From Candidatus Aminicenantota bacterium (GTDB taxonomy: Bacteria > Acidobacteriota > Aminicenantia > UBA2199), in assembly GCA_018262835.1 (NCBI GenBank), contig JADFDP010000015.1, forward strand, positions 1-40,641: DNA of 40,641 nucleotides, read 5' to 3'. A program made the translations under genes and the position numbers. Numbering within the stretch: position 1 is the stretch's first letter; each line of letters opens with the position of its first letter. The notes beneath the pieces are model-generated. The model did not search any database and was not told where the DNA came from. It saw nothing but the letters and a program-made list of their open reading frames with translations. Below, piece by piece: positions 6,995 to 15,214 of the stretch.

Positions 6995-9340
6995 CTAAAA
7001 CTCGAATTCGATTCCCAAAACCGGAAGCATTCCCATTTCTTTTTCCGTCATGATTTCATTTACCCGAGGCACCCACCAATAGAATAAAATATTTTTTTTA
7101 TTGCGAACATTCCAGATGTCCAGGTAGAAGGTCAGGCTCGATTTGCCGAAAAAGAACCGCCGGTCCACCCTGATGTCCAGGGTGTTGTATGTCGGGAAGC
7201 GTGCCTGGAGAAACCTTGAATTGTCTAAAACTTCCGCGCCCGCTTGCCGCGATGCCTCCACATCGATGGGCGTATAAGGGCCGCCGCCCAGCAAACTGAA
7301 CTTGGCGCTGAACTCCCAATGGCGATTCGGCTTATACCCGCCGCTCAGGCTCAGAATGAAGCGGTTATCATAAACGCGATGATGAGCCTCTCCTTGGAGG
7401 TCCTTATATCGGCTCCGGAAATAGGAAGCACTTAGAAAACCATAAAATTTATGCACCAGCTTTTTCTGCACGAACAATTCAATTCCCTGCGTCTTGCCGC
7501 TGCCTCCGTCGGTCAATGTTTTCGGAACCCGGTAGCCCACGGGAGAGAATTGGTTGTCCCGGAAGCGGCCGACCGCCCAATCGATGGCCAGCCAGCGAGG
7601 ATTGTCCGGGGAAACAGGCAGGTTTTCATAATTTTTTATATATCCCTCCAGCGTTACTTTGGTGCCGTTCGCGGCAAACCATTCCATTCCCAGCGAGTAA
7701 TGGGCGGCCTTCATGTCCTGCAAGCCGGCGGCTCCGGAGATATAGGCCAAAAAATTTGCGGGCAGAGATTGATAGAACACGCCCCCGCCAGCGGCCAGCG
7801 ACAAAGACCGATTGAGCTGATATTTCATGGATAGGCGCGGTGACAGATGGAAAGCATCGTTGGCCGAGGAATAGTCCCCCCGGAATCCGACGGTCGTGGT
7901 CAGGCGTTTAAAAAAATTGCCTATGTGGGAAAAAAACAAGCCGCAGTGGGTCGTCGTAAAAACAAAGCTATTCTGTCTTCTTGCTGTCATATTGCCGCTG
8001 GCATCTGGCTCCGGAAAAAGCGTTTCCTCAAGCCTTTCGGAGTCATGGTTTACTTGCAGCCCGAATTCCAGCTTGCTGCGGTTGTTCAAAATCAGGTAAT
8101 TGACATTTCTCAGGCTGACGCGATTCGCCACGTCATCCACATCCCATATCGGCCGGGTCCCGACGTTGGCCATCGGCATGCTGTTCAGGATGCTTTTATT
8201 CTCGCCGTTGAGGTTGCGGATGGATGAAAAAGCCAGGGAAGTGTTCGAAAAGAACTTGGGACTCCAATGGGCCGTCCAGTTGGCGCCCACGGTATGATGC
8301 GCGTAATCCAGCTTATCCTGGATCCTTTCACTGTTGGTTGGATCTTCGCTCAGATCACCGGAAAGATGAAAATACAAAAGACTCAGCTTCTGGGCCGGGC
8401 TGATATCATAGTTGATTTTAAATTGACCGTCCAGGCTCCCGATCAAAGCGCTGAGATCAAGAATTTTGGCTTTCTGCAAGAACCTCAGGTAGAATTTCCT
8501 GAAGGAAGCCAGCCAGGCGCCCCGGCCCTTGGCAATGGGGCCTTCCAGGGTGAATCCGGCGCTGAGCGTATCCATATTCATTTGCCCGTCGAACTCGCTG
8601 CGGTTTCCCTCCCGCAAGGTGATATCGGTGATGGCGGAAAGATAACCGTTGTAATTGGCGGAGAATCCGCCGCTGTAAAACTCGACATTCTGAATCAGAT
8701 CCGCGTTGAGCGCCGAGTAACTGCCGCCGCTGGAACCCAGATTGGGCAGATGATCAATATAAGGAATTTCAATGTTGTCAACGATATAGCCGTTTTCGTT
8801 GGGACTGCCCCCCCGGATCGCCAGATCGGTGTCTTCACTGGCCGTGGTGGCGATGCCCGGCAAAACCTTCAGCATGCGGGTGACGCCGCCGGCGGTCCCC
8901 GGGGCGCGCCGGACCTCTTCCGCCGAAACGCTTACCGCGCTGACCGGGTTTGTCTCATCCTTATGAAAATAACTGCCGGTGACTTCAACGTTCTCCTCAA
9001 TTTTCAGCAGTTGCTCGTCCAAACTGATGTTGACATAGGTGATCCGTCCGGGGCGGACGATAATATCCGTCTTGTCCAGGGTTTTGTAGCCCGCAGCGGT
9101 AATCCGCAAGCCGTAATTACCCGCCGGAACATCGCTGATTTTGAATTTGCCGGTGCTATCGGCAAAAGTTGAAAATTCAGCATTCAGCACTTGAATGACC
9201 GCTCCCGGGATCGACTGTTTGCTGAAGCGATCGATAACTTCTCCCTGCAGCGAACCGGCTGTTTTCCCCGCCTGCAGCAGAGAGGCCGGCATCATGACCA
9301 AGATGCCAATCACGGCGGATAAAGAACATGAACGCATCAT
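6995..9340 (-). CDS. TonB-dependent receptor with carboxypeptidase-regulatory-like domain
   Basis: About 781 aa. The start is set at the tandem ATG at 9340/9337 because GAGGTGA lies just upstream and a signal peptide (MMRSCSLSAVIGILVMMPAS) begins there; the frame is open 35 codons further up. After the signal comes a carboxypeptidase-D regulatory-like domain (GSLQGEVIDRFSKQSIPGAV ... GNYGLRITAAGYKTLDKTDI). Then comes the plug domain (RMLKVLPGIATTASEDTDLAIRGGSPNEN and YIVDNIEIPYIDHL, with the IRGG box) and a long 22-strand-type barrel ending MLPVLGIEFEF. This is a SusC/PorV-independent receptor of the kind common in Acidobacteriota and Bacteroidota. The imported ligand cannot be told from sequence. 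The small barrel protein gene follows after 30 bases. Confidence 0.88.
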   Translation of the reverse strand: MMRSCSLSAVIGILVMMPASLLQAGKTAGSLQGEVIDRFSKQSIPGAVIQVLNAEFSTFADSTGKFKISDVPAGNYGLRITAAGYKTLDKTDIIVRPGRITYVNISLDEQLLKIEENVEVTGSYFHKDETNPVSAVSVSAEEVRRAPGTAGGVTRMLKVLPGIATTASEDTDLAIRGGSPNENGYIVDNIEIPYIDHLPNLGSSGGSYSALNADLIQNVEFYSGGFSANYNGYLSAITDITLREGNRSEFDGQMNMDTLSAGFTLEGPIAKGRGAWLASFRKFYLRFLQKAKILDLSALIGSLDGQFKINYDISPAQKLSLLYFHLSGDLSEDPTNSERIQDKLDYAHHTVGANWTAHWSPKFFSNTSLAFSSIRNLNGENKSILNSMPMANVGTRPIWDVDDVANRVSLRNVNYLILNNRSKLEFGLQVNHDSERLEETLFPEPDASGNMTARRQNSFVFTTTHCGLFFSHIGNFFKRLTTTVGFRGDYSSANDAFHLSPRLSMKYQLNRSLSLAAGGGVFYQSLPANFLAYISGAAGLQDMKAAHYSLGMEWFAANGTKVTLEGYIKNYENLPVSPDNPRWLAIDWAVGRFRDNQFSPVGYRVPKTLTDGGSGKTQGIELFVQKKLVHKFYGFLSASYFRSRYKDLQGEAHHRVYDNRFILSLSGGYKPNRHWEFSAKFSLLGGGPYTPIDVEASRQAGAEVLDNSRFLQARFPTYNTLDIRVDRRFFFGKSSLTFYLDIWNVRNKKNILFYWWVPRVNEIMTEKEMGMLPVLGIEFEF

Positions 9341-9504
9341 TTTCACCTCGGCATTTTCGACGGTATAAGCTGAAACACAATAAAGTCCTTTCTTTTCACC
9401 TGAAATTCTTTTGGCTCTTGATAATTTACTGAAAAATTTTTTCAATTGCCGTGTTTAAAAGGTATGCGAATTTCCAAGGAAGTCCATAACCAAGGATCGG
9501 CAAA

Positions 9505-10143
9505 ATGAAAACAAGGATCTCGGCTCTTGTCATGTCGATGTCGGCTTTAATCGCCCTGCTGGCCATGGCCGCAAGCTGCCATAAGGCTGCGGAGCCCCGG
9601 GATCCCATGTCGTCCTGCCTGGAGCGCGCCCAATTCGGCGATCCCTCCCAATCGCCCTATGTGCTCCCCTACCCGATCGGCAGATCGTGCAAGGTGTTCC
9701 AGACCTACTGCGGCCCGCAGAATCACGGCAGCGACAACCAACTGGCCTACGACTTCGAGATGCCGCTGGGAGCGCCAATCCTGGCCGCCCGCGCCGGGAC
9801 CGTGGTCAAGGTGTTCGATACCCACCTGGACAGCGACGAGTATGACAGCCAATTCAACTACGTTTTCATCCGCCATAACGACGGCACCGCCGCTTTCTAT
9901 GCTCATTTGGGACGGCACAGCGCCGTGGTCCGGGAGGGTGACAGCGTGCAAGCGGGCCAGCACATCGCCGACTGCGGACATCTGGGCAATCCCGTTACCG
10001 ATCTCCTGCACTTCGGCGTTTACCGCAGCTGGCCGAACTTCGATGGCGATGACCTGGCGGTGAATTTCAGGAATGCCGATGGCCCGCTCGACGCCCGCGG
10101 CGGCATGCTGCAGGGAACATCGTACCTGGCCTTGCCGTATTGA
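9505..10143 (+). CDS. M23 (LytM-like) peptidase lipoprotein, possibly inactive
   Basis: A 212-aa protein. The signal ends in LLAMAASC with C25 as probable lipidation site. The LytM fold spans about residues 65-175. H74 and D83 (NHGSDNQLAYDFEMPLGAPI) match the first zinc half-site, and H134 in FYAHLG is the catalytic histidine. H169 (DLLHFGVY) matches the second zinc ligand, but the usual H-x-H pair is L-L-H here, so the first histidine of that pair is Leu167. The enzyme may be inactive and act as a scaffold or activator, as EnvC-type LytM proteins do, or the alignment of this divergent subfamily may be off by a few residues. AAGGATC precedes the ATG. It diverges from the TonB receptor. Confidence 0.7.
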   Translation: MKTRISALVMSMSALIALLAMAASCHKAAEPRDPMSSCLERAQFGDPSQSPYVLPYPIGRSCKVFQTYCGPQNHGSDNQLAYDFEMPLGAPILAARAGTVVKVFDTHLDSDEYDSQFNYVFIRHNDGTAAFYAHLGRHSAVVREGDSVQAGQHIADCGHLGNPVTDLLHFGVYRSWPNFDGDDLAVNFRNADGPLDARGGMLQGTSYLALPY

Positions 10144-10260
10144 GCGCCGCACCCGCTTTTTACTTGCTGCCGGATGCGGAATCGCCGGCAATATCCCCAG
10201 GCTCCCGAAGAAATTCCGGAAAATCGTGTATAATGAGCGAAAAATCATGATGAAGGGACC

Positions 10261-10941
10261 ATGGAACTGATCATCGTCAAAGCCGCCCCGCCCGGAATTT
10301 ACATTGCCTTCGCTGTCGCCCTTTACATCTGGCACGTGGCCGCGTCGCTGCTCGGTGTTTTCATCGCCGACCGTTTTGCCGTTGGCGATTCCAGTCCCGA
10401 TTTGAAAAGTGACCTGAAAAAAATGGGCGCCTGCTCGCTGATCGCCTTGTCAACGTTCCTGGCGGTATTCTATTTTGCCCAAAAACCGATCGTCTTCGTG
10501 ATTTATATCCTGTTCTTCATTTTTTCCCTGAAATTCGCCTACCTGGGCGCAAACCCCGGCTTCCTGCTGGTCATACTCGGAACCGACCTGGCGGCAATGG
10601 TCGCCTTTGCCCTGGCTGTCCGCTGGCTGCGTCTGCCGGGCATATTTTCCCTGTATTTGGTTTTCGCGATCGCCTTTTTGCTCCAGTATCAAATCAAGCG
10701 GAAGCGGGCCGAGGAAAACAGGAAAGCAGAGAAACAAAAGGAATCCGCCGTCCGCGCGCGGGCCAGGAGCAGCCCGGATTTCACCACCTTCTGCTATCAA
10801 TGCCTGTTCAGCCGCCAGGCCGGCGCCCGCTGCCAGCTGAAGATCGACGGCGAAGAGGTCCGTGAGATCATGATCGGCCCCAGGACCTACTGCACCTCGT
10901 TTCGCCAGGGCCCGGCCGGCGATCTGCAGGCCGGGAGCTGA
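10261..10941 (+). CDS. Four-span membrane protein with cysteine-bearing C-terminal domain
   Basis: 226 aa with about four transmembrane helices between residues 12 and 145. A basic/acidic helical stretch (IKRKRAEENRKAEKQKESAV) and a soluble tail follow. The tail carries four cysteines in FCYQCLFSRQAGARC and RTYC, which could bind metal or form disulfides. I recognise no family. The ATG has AAGGGACC upstream, and a TATAAT box lies at 10229-10234 without a good -35. The topology leaves the tail in the cytoplasm if the N-terminus is cytoplasmic. Confidence 0.55.
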   Translation: MELIIVKAAPPGIYIAFAVALYIWHVAASLLGVFIADRFAVGDSSPDLKSDLKKMGACSLIALSTFLAVFYFAQKPIVFVIYILFFIFSLKFAYLGANPGFLLVILGTDLAAMVAFALAVRWLRLPGIFSLYLVFAIAFLLQYQIKRKRAEENRKAEKQKESAVRARARSSPDFTTFCYQCLFSRQAGARCQLKIDGEEVREIMIGPRTYCTSFRQGPAGDLQAGS

Positions 10942-11076
10942 TTTTATCGGGCCGGTTTTTCGAGCGCTGCCTGCAGAACCAAACGAGCGCACCCGGCGCC
11001 CGGCTTCAAAACCATGCCCATGCAAATTGGCCGGCAGCGATCCCGGAGCTTCAGAGCTTTTTTTGGAATCGGCGCC

Positions 11077-11742
11077 CTATTCGATCGTCGCCAGGAACTG
11101 CCGCGCCATGCCGGCCACGTCGCTGTCGGTGCGGATGCCGCCCCAGGGGTCTTCGGGCCGCACCAGGTTGACCACGACGATGTTGGCGCCATTGAAGATG
11201 GCGCTGCGCGCCTCCTTGAGGCCCACGCCGCCGGCGGCCGAGATCAGCGAACTGAACTTGCTGCGCACGCGGTTGACGTGCCGGTACTGGATCATCTTGC
11301 CCCGCGTGCTCTCCTCATCGCGGCCCAGGTGCAGCACCACCACGTCGGGCGGCTTCTTCAATTTCATCAGCACCTGCAGCGGGTCGTGCACGCCCAGCAT
11401 GTCGATCATCGAGTCCACCTGGAGCTCGGAGCAGCAGGCGACGAACAGGTCAAGAGCTTCGGTGGGCGAGCTGCCCAGCACGGTCGCCGCCGAGGCGCCG
11501 GCGCCGCGCACCATGTCCACTTCCGCCTGTGCGCCATCCACCGTCTTCAGGTCGGCGACCACGTGGCCTTTCCAGAATTGGCGGATCGCGCGGACGCCCG
11601 CCAGCCCCTCGCGCTTGATAAAGGGGGTGCCGGCCTCGATCAGGATGCGCTCGCTCCTGGGCAGCTTGGGCAGCAGGCGCAGGACCAGGGCGGTGTCGTA
11701 GTTGAAGGCGATCTGCAGGTAGCGGGTGTTGTTGTCCAGCAT
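11077..11742 (-). CDS. Hexulose-6-phosphate synthase-like (HUMPS/OMPDC superfamily) protein
   Basis: 221 aa covering a full (beta/alpha)8 barrel of the orotidine-5'-monophosphate decarboxylase superfamily. It is closest to 3-hexulose-6-phosphate synthase: LQIAFNYDTA at strand 1, ILIEAGTPFIKREGL at strand 2, VADLKTVDGAQAEVDM at strand 3 with the D64-x-K66-x-x-D69 signature, ATVLGSSP at strand 4, and a phosphate site near SAAGGVGLKEA and GANIVVVN. The strand-1 aspartate of typical members is N14 here, a change at an active-site position. The neighbouring 6-phospho-3-hexuloisomerase is missing. It starts 12 bases after the slipin stop, so the two are an operon. Formaldehyde fixation is possible but unproven. 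Confidence 0.7.
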   Translation of the reverse strand: MLDNNTRYLQIAFNYDTALVLRLLPKLPRSERILIEAGTPFIKREGLAGVRAIRQFWKGHVVADLKTVDGAQAEVDMVRGAGASAATVLGSSPTEALDLFVACCSELQVDSMIDMLGVHDPLQVLMKLKKPPDVVVLHLGRDEESTRGKMIQYRHVNRVRSKFSSLISAAGGVGLKEARSAIFNGANIVVVNLVRPEDPWGGIRTDSDVAGMARQFLATIE

Positions 11743-11754
11743 GGGGCCGGAGGC

Positions 11755-12534
11755 CTACTTCCTGTCGCCGCCCATGACGGAGCCGAGCACGCGGCCCAGG
11801 TCGGAGGGAACGAAAAGGACGATTTTCTCGGAAGGATCGGCCGCAATGTCGCGGATCGTCTGCAGCGTGCGCAGGTGCAGCGCCCCCGGGCTCTTGGACA
11901 GGTTCTCGGCCGCCTGGCGCAGGTTCTCCGAGGCCGACAGCTCGCCGCTCGAGTTGATGATCATGGCGCGGCGCTCGCGCTCCGCCTCGGCCTGCTTGGC
12001 CATGGCGCGCTTCATCTCGGCCGGCAGTTCGACCTCCTGGATCTTGATCGACTCGACATCCACGCCCCAGCCGCTCGTCTCGGCGTCGACGATCTTCTTG
12101 ATGCTCTCGGCGATCTGCTCGCGCTCGGTGAGCACGAAGTCCATCTCGCCGTTGCCGATCACGTCGCGCAGCGCCGCCTGCGTGTACTGGCGGATGGCAT
12201 AGACGTGGTTCTCGATCTTGTTGATCACGTCCTCGGGGCTGATGACCTTGAAATAGACCACGGCGTTGACCAGCATGGGGATGTTGTCCTTGGTCATCAC
12301 CTCCTGGCGCGGGATCTCGGCCGTCTTGAGGCGCATGTCGACCACGCGCATGGACTGCAGGATGGGAATGATGAGCGTCAGGCCGGGGCCGCGCGTTCCC
12401 GTGTACTTGCCCAGGGTAAAGACCACGCCTCGCTCGTATTCATACAGCCGCCGGATCGACCTCAGGATCCAACTGGCCAGGATCACAAGAATGGGGAAAG
12501 CAAGCAAACCATTGATTCCTAGAATCTCGGGCAT
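11755..12534 (-). CDS. Slipin (SPFH/band 7, stomatin-like) membrane protein
   Basis: 259 aa. One N-terminal membrane span (GINGLLAFPILVILASWILR) is followed by the SPFH domain (YEYERGVVFTLGKYTGTRGP, DMRLKTAEIPRQEVMTKDNI, DVINKIENHVYAIRQYTQAALRDVIG). Next comes the alpha-helical tail rich in A and E (KRAMAKQAEAERERRAMIIN) that drives oligomerisation. The usual length of prokaryotic slipins is about 250-260 aa. Slipins are normally next to an NfeD-type serine protease; here the partner is a HUMPS-fold enzyme instead. The start ATG has AAGGAGG ideally placed. Confidence 0.9.
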   Translation of the reverse strand: MPEILGINGLLAFPILVILASWILRSIRRLYEYERGVVFTLGKYTGTRGPGLTLIIPILQSMRVVDMRLKTAEIPRQEVMTKDNIPMLVNAVVYFKVISPEDVINKIENHVYAIRQYTQAALRDVIGNGEMDFVLTEREQIAESIKKIVDAETSGWGVDVESIKIQEVELPAEMKRAMAKQAEAERERRAMIINSSGELSASENLRQAAENLSKSPGALHLRTLQTIRDIAADPSEKIVLFVPSDLGRVLGSVMGGDRK

Positions 12535-12652
12535 GGCAGACCTCCTTTATCTCGGCTGACTTAAGCCTCCGTCAGAATGTAGCACAGGGAGCCCGTTGAT
12601 TCAACCGCGGCTTCAACCTCAGCCATAAAATTTGGATTTGACCCCCCGCCAT

Positions 12653-12676
12653 GCCTTTTGGGACGGCACCGTCCCC
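12653..12676. repeat. Compact palindromic end of interspersed GGGACGG repeat
   Basis: GGGACGG-CA-CCGTCCC forms a 7-bp stem with a 2-base centre at 12660-12675. It is preceded by GGATTTGACCCCCC, a relative of the second repeat family. It sits between the exported helical protein and the slipin gene, where it could also act as a transcript end. Confidence 0.45.
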
Positions 12677-12701
12677 CATGCCCTTTCCCTCGCGGCGGGT
12701 C

Positions 12702-13409
12702 CTATTCCTTCTTCAGTTCATCGATCCGGTCCTGGGCGATCTCGCGCATGAAGTCCATGTCCTCGCTTCCCGCGGACCTTTCCAGGAACTTTCCGTAATA
12801 AACGACGGCTTCCTTGAGGCGGTTCGTTTTTTCCAGGGCGCCGGCATAGTCAAAAAAATCATAGACCGAAAATTCCGCCTCCCGGGCCGAGATCCCGTCA
12901 TAGTAAGCCGCGATTTTTTCATGCCGGCCCAGCGCCTCGTAAGCCTGGTGCAGGCTGCGGATCGGCGAGAAGACCAGCGCTTCGTCGGGATACTTCTTCA
13001 TGGACACGACCGTCGAGGCCTGGTAGCGGCCGAGAAACCGCTCCAGGATCCCGACGATCTCCTCATGCCTGGGCTCTTCATAGGCCTGGAGGTAGAGATG
13101 GGTCAGCCGCCAGTAGGATTCATGCGCCCGGCCGGTGTCGGGGCATTGATCCATGACCAGCTTGTAGTAGCGCTCGAAGAATTCCGGCCGGGCGTCGTCG
13201 GCGGCGGCGGCCAATTTCTTGAAGATCGCCCTGGCCAGGTCCTCCTGGTCGGCCGGCGCCAGCGGCGCCGGCTTCTTCAGCAGGGCCTGGATCTGCGGAT
13301 CCTCCCCATCCTGGCCGGCTGCGGACAGCGGGGCCGCGGCCCCGGCGAAAACCCATCCGCCGAGGGCAAGCAGGCCCAAGGCGATGAGAAGCGAATTTGC
13401 TTTCTTCAT
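12702..13409 (-). CDS. Exported helical-repeat (TPR-like) protein
   Basis: 235 aa. The start is placed at 13409 because GGAGGGCTTGAA precedes it and a signal peptide (MKKANSLLIALGLLALGGWV ending GAAAPLSAAG) begins there. The frame is open 23 codons upstream. The mature part is a run of paired helices with TPR-like spacing (HESYWRLTHLYLQAYEEP, IRSLHQAYEALGRHEKIAAY, YDFFDYAGALEKTNRLKEAV). No catalytic motif is visible. It probably acts as a periplasmic protein-protein adaptor. Confidence 0.6.
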   Translation of the reverse strand: MKKANSLLIALGLLALGGWVFAGAAAPLSAAGQDGEDPQIQALLKKPAPLAPADQEDLARAIFKKLAAAADDARPEFFERYYKLVMDQCPDTGRAHESYWRLTHLYLQAYEEPRHEEIVGILERFLGRYQASTVVSMKKYPDEALVFSPIRSLHQAYEALGRHEKIAAYYDGISAREAEFSVYDFFDYAGALEKTNRLKEAVVYYGKFLERSAGSEDMDFMREIAQDRIDELKKE

Positions 13410-13558
13410 TTCAAGCCCTCCAATGGGAACCATGCCGGACGCGGGAAAACCGATTTCCCGTCGTCCTATTTTGCGCAAAAACCGACGGAAATGTCAACCG
13501 CCTTTGCTGCCATTACCGGGACGCAACCCCGGAGATTTTCAAAAAAGAACGGAGCGGA

Positions 13559-14092
13559 TCAAAAGGGGATGAGCGCCTTCAGGAACGGCCCCAGGCGGGC
13601 GGTCAGCTTCTCCAGCAGGTCGAGATCGGCCGGCGTGAAATCGGGCCCCGGTTCGGCGTAGGCGGCGCGCTTGCGTGAGATCTGCACCACTCCCAGCCGT
13701 TCGCCGTCCACCGCGACGGCGGCTCCCATCATTTTCCAGATCCGGCGCGACTCGCCATCCTGCTCCTTGACGAACTCGTATTCGACCAAATGCTCCCGCT
13801 CCATGAGCCGGTTGTCCATGAACGAATCGCCGCTGCGGAAGATGTTGGCGGCGATGGCCATGGTCGAGCGGACGGGCAATTCCTTGGCCTCGGCCAGGAA
13901 ATCGGGCCAGAGAAAGGACAAGGATTCCCCGCGCTTCCACAAGACGGCCACCTCGGCTTTTTCGCCGCCGAAGGCGTCGGCAAGAAAACCGGCCATGCGG
14001 TTCAGGGCCGTATGGAACCGCTCGTCAGCGGGAATCTCCGACGTGGCGACAAGCGTGCGCAAATCCTCGATCAGGTCGTTGATGTCATTCAT
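13559..14092 (-). CDS. GAF-domain protein
   Basis: 177 aa made almost entirely of one GAF-type sensory domain. It starts MNDINDLIEDLRTLVATSEI with a helix, followed by ERFHTALNRMAGFLADAFGG. It ends with the strand/helix pattern GAAVAVDGERLGVVQISRKR and FTPADLDLLEKLTARLGPFL, which is typical of the GAF C-terminus. No output domain is attached, so it would have to signal through a partner or act as a small-molecule or redox sensor. It lies 66 bases after the exported flavodoxin gene on the same strand, a possible two-gene unit. GGGGGAATT precedes the ATG. Confidence 0.7.
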   Translation of the reverse strand: MNDINDLIEDLRTLVATSEIPADERFHTALNRMAGFLADAFGGEKAEVAVLWKRGESLSFLWPDFLAEAKELPVRSTMAIAANIFRSGDSFMDNRLMEREHLVEYEFVKEQDGESRRIWKMMGAAVAVDGERLGVVQISRKRAAYAEPGPDFTPADLDLLEKLTARLGPFLKALIPF

Positions 14093-14158
14093 GGTGCCAA
14101 TTCCCCCTGGCCTATCCTACCGCGGGCGCCGGCGGGATGCAAGCCCCCTTCCGGCGAA

Positions 14159-14734
14159 TTATTTCGCCTCGCAGATCTTGGCCAGGAGCTCCCTGCCGAA
14201 CTCCAGGCACTTGGCCTTGTCGGTGTGATCATAGCTCGCGAACGGATGGTTGACGCTCTTGTAGTACTTTTCAAGGCCCTGGAAGTCCTCGGGGGACAGG
14301 ATCTCTTTCTTCATCCAGCCGCTGAACGCCCTCGCCAGCAGGGGCTTGGCCCGGCATTTCCCGGCGAACATCTCCAGGTATCCCCCGGCCTGGTCGGGCG
14401 GCATGCCGCAGACGACGAAGACGGCAAGGAGCTTGTCCTTCACCTCTTCTCGCCTCTTTTCCAGGAAGGCGATCATGTCCGCGTGAAGCATGTCACCGTA
14501 GATGCCCGAGCCGAGGATCACCTTCTCATAGCCGCCAAGGTCCCCGGCCTCCTTTGCCGCCACGACCGCCGCCTTTCCCGCCATGCCCTCGGCGATCCAC
14601 TCGGCCGTCCGGGCGGTGCTGCCGTAGCGGGAACCATAGACGATCACCACGCTCTTCTGCTCCTCGGCCGGGGCAGCAAAAACGGAAAGTCCGCCGCATG
14701 CGGCGATCAACAAGCCGATCGAAATGATCTTCAT
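14159..14734 (-). CDS. Flavodoxin-domain protein with signal peptide
   Basis: 191 aa. The start at 14734 follows GGAGGCGTGGG. The N-terminus MKIISIGLLIAACGGLSVFA is a signal peptide, with cleavage probable after AAPA (C13 also gives a weak lipobox). The mature protein begins with a flavodoxin fold: VVIVYGSRYGSTARTAEWIA carries the FMN-phosphate loop (GSxYGST), and LGGYEKVILGSGIYGDMLHA and LLAVFVVCGMPPDQAGGYLE follow the Flavodoxin_5 (HemG-like) pattern. Flavodoxins are normally cytoplasmic, so an exported one is unusual. The MDEKE-type quinone-binding insert of HemG is not evident. Its likely role is an electron shuttle or flavin sensor in the periplasm. Confidence 0.75.
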   Translation of the reverse strand: MKIISIGLLIAACGGLSVFAAPAEEQKSVVIVYGSRYGSTARTAEWIAEGMAGKAAVVAAKEAGDLGGYEKVILGSGIYGDMLHADMIAFLEKRREEVKDKLLAVFVVCGMPPDQAGGYLEMFAGKCRAKPLLARAFSGWMKKEILSPEDFQGLEKYYKSVNHPFASYDHTDKAKCLEFGRELLAKICEAK

Positions 14735-14849
14735 CCCACGCCTCCTTACGCTCACTGCGTTGGCCAAATGTAAATATGGGAAACCTTGTTTTCTCAAGTC
14801 CGCATTGTGAAGAAAAATCCGCAAAATGTCAACGGAACCCGGCCGGAGT

Positions 14850-14925
14850 CCCGAAGTCAGGCGCCGTCCCGGAAAGGGTCGGGACTTGAATGATACCATT
14901 ATTTCAAGACCCGGCCTGGATGCCC
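14850..14925. repeat. Interspersed-repeat cluster with inverted arms
   Basis: CAGGCGCCGTCCC near 14860 is a family-A end. GGGTCGGGACTTGAA (about 14877-14891) and TTTCAAGACCC (about 14902-14913) form a near-inverted pair. The latter matches the GGGTCAGGTCTTGAAT motif seen inverted again at 40249-40414. Confidence 0.4.
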
Positions 14926-14965
14926 CCAAGAATCAAGCGCCGAGCCGAAAACCCGTCCGATTTGG

Positions 14966-15142
14966 TTATTGCCGCACCAGTTCCACGCGGCGATTCTGGG
15001 CGCGACCCATCTCGCTGGCGTTGTCGGCCACCGGCTTTGCCGAACCGAATCCCCTGGTTTGCAGGCGGCCGGCCGCGATCCCGGCGGCCAGCAGATAGGC
15101 CTTGACCGCATCGGCGCGCTGCAGGGAAAGCTTCAGGTTGTA
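14966..15142 (-). pseudogene. OmpA C-terminal domain remnant
   Basis: The translated end YNLKLSLQRADAVKAYLLAA...GRAQNRRVELVRQ is the second half of an OmpA/Pal peptidoglycan-binding domain: the N-x-x-LS-x-x-RA-x-AV helix, the G-F-G strand and the NRRVEL end. The first half, with the G-H-T-D motif, is missing upstream, where only unrelated sequence follows the PD40 gene. A short frame from 15163 (MLSLFSFYNLK...) could still be read, but it would lack half the fold. I call it a truncated gene. Confidence 0.6.
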
Positions 15143-15214
15143 AAATGAAAACAAGGACAGCATGACACGCACCTTCTGACGGGCGTTCCTCTCGGTCGAA
15201 CGTCCCCCTGGCGT

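Noticed and set aside
11014-12522. 502-codon plus-strand frame opposite the slipin/HPS-like pair
   Set aside because: Both genes on the other strand have clear family motifs and ribosome sites; this frame is low-complexity D/H/A/L-rich antisense.
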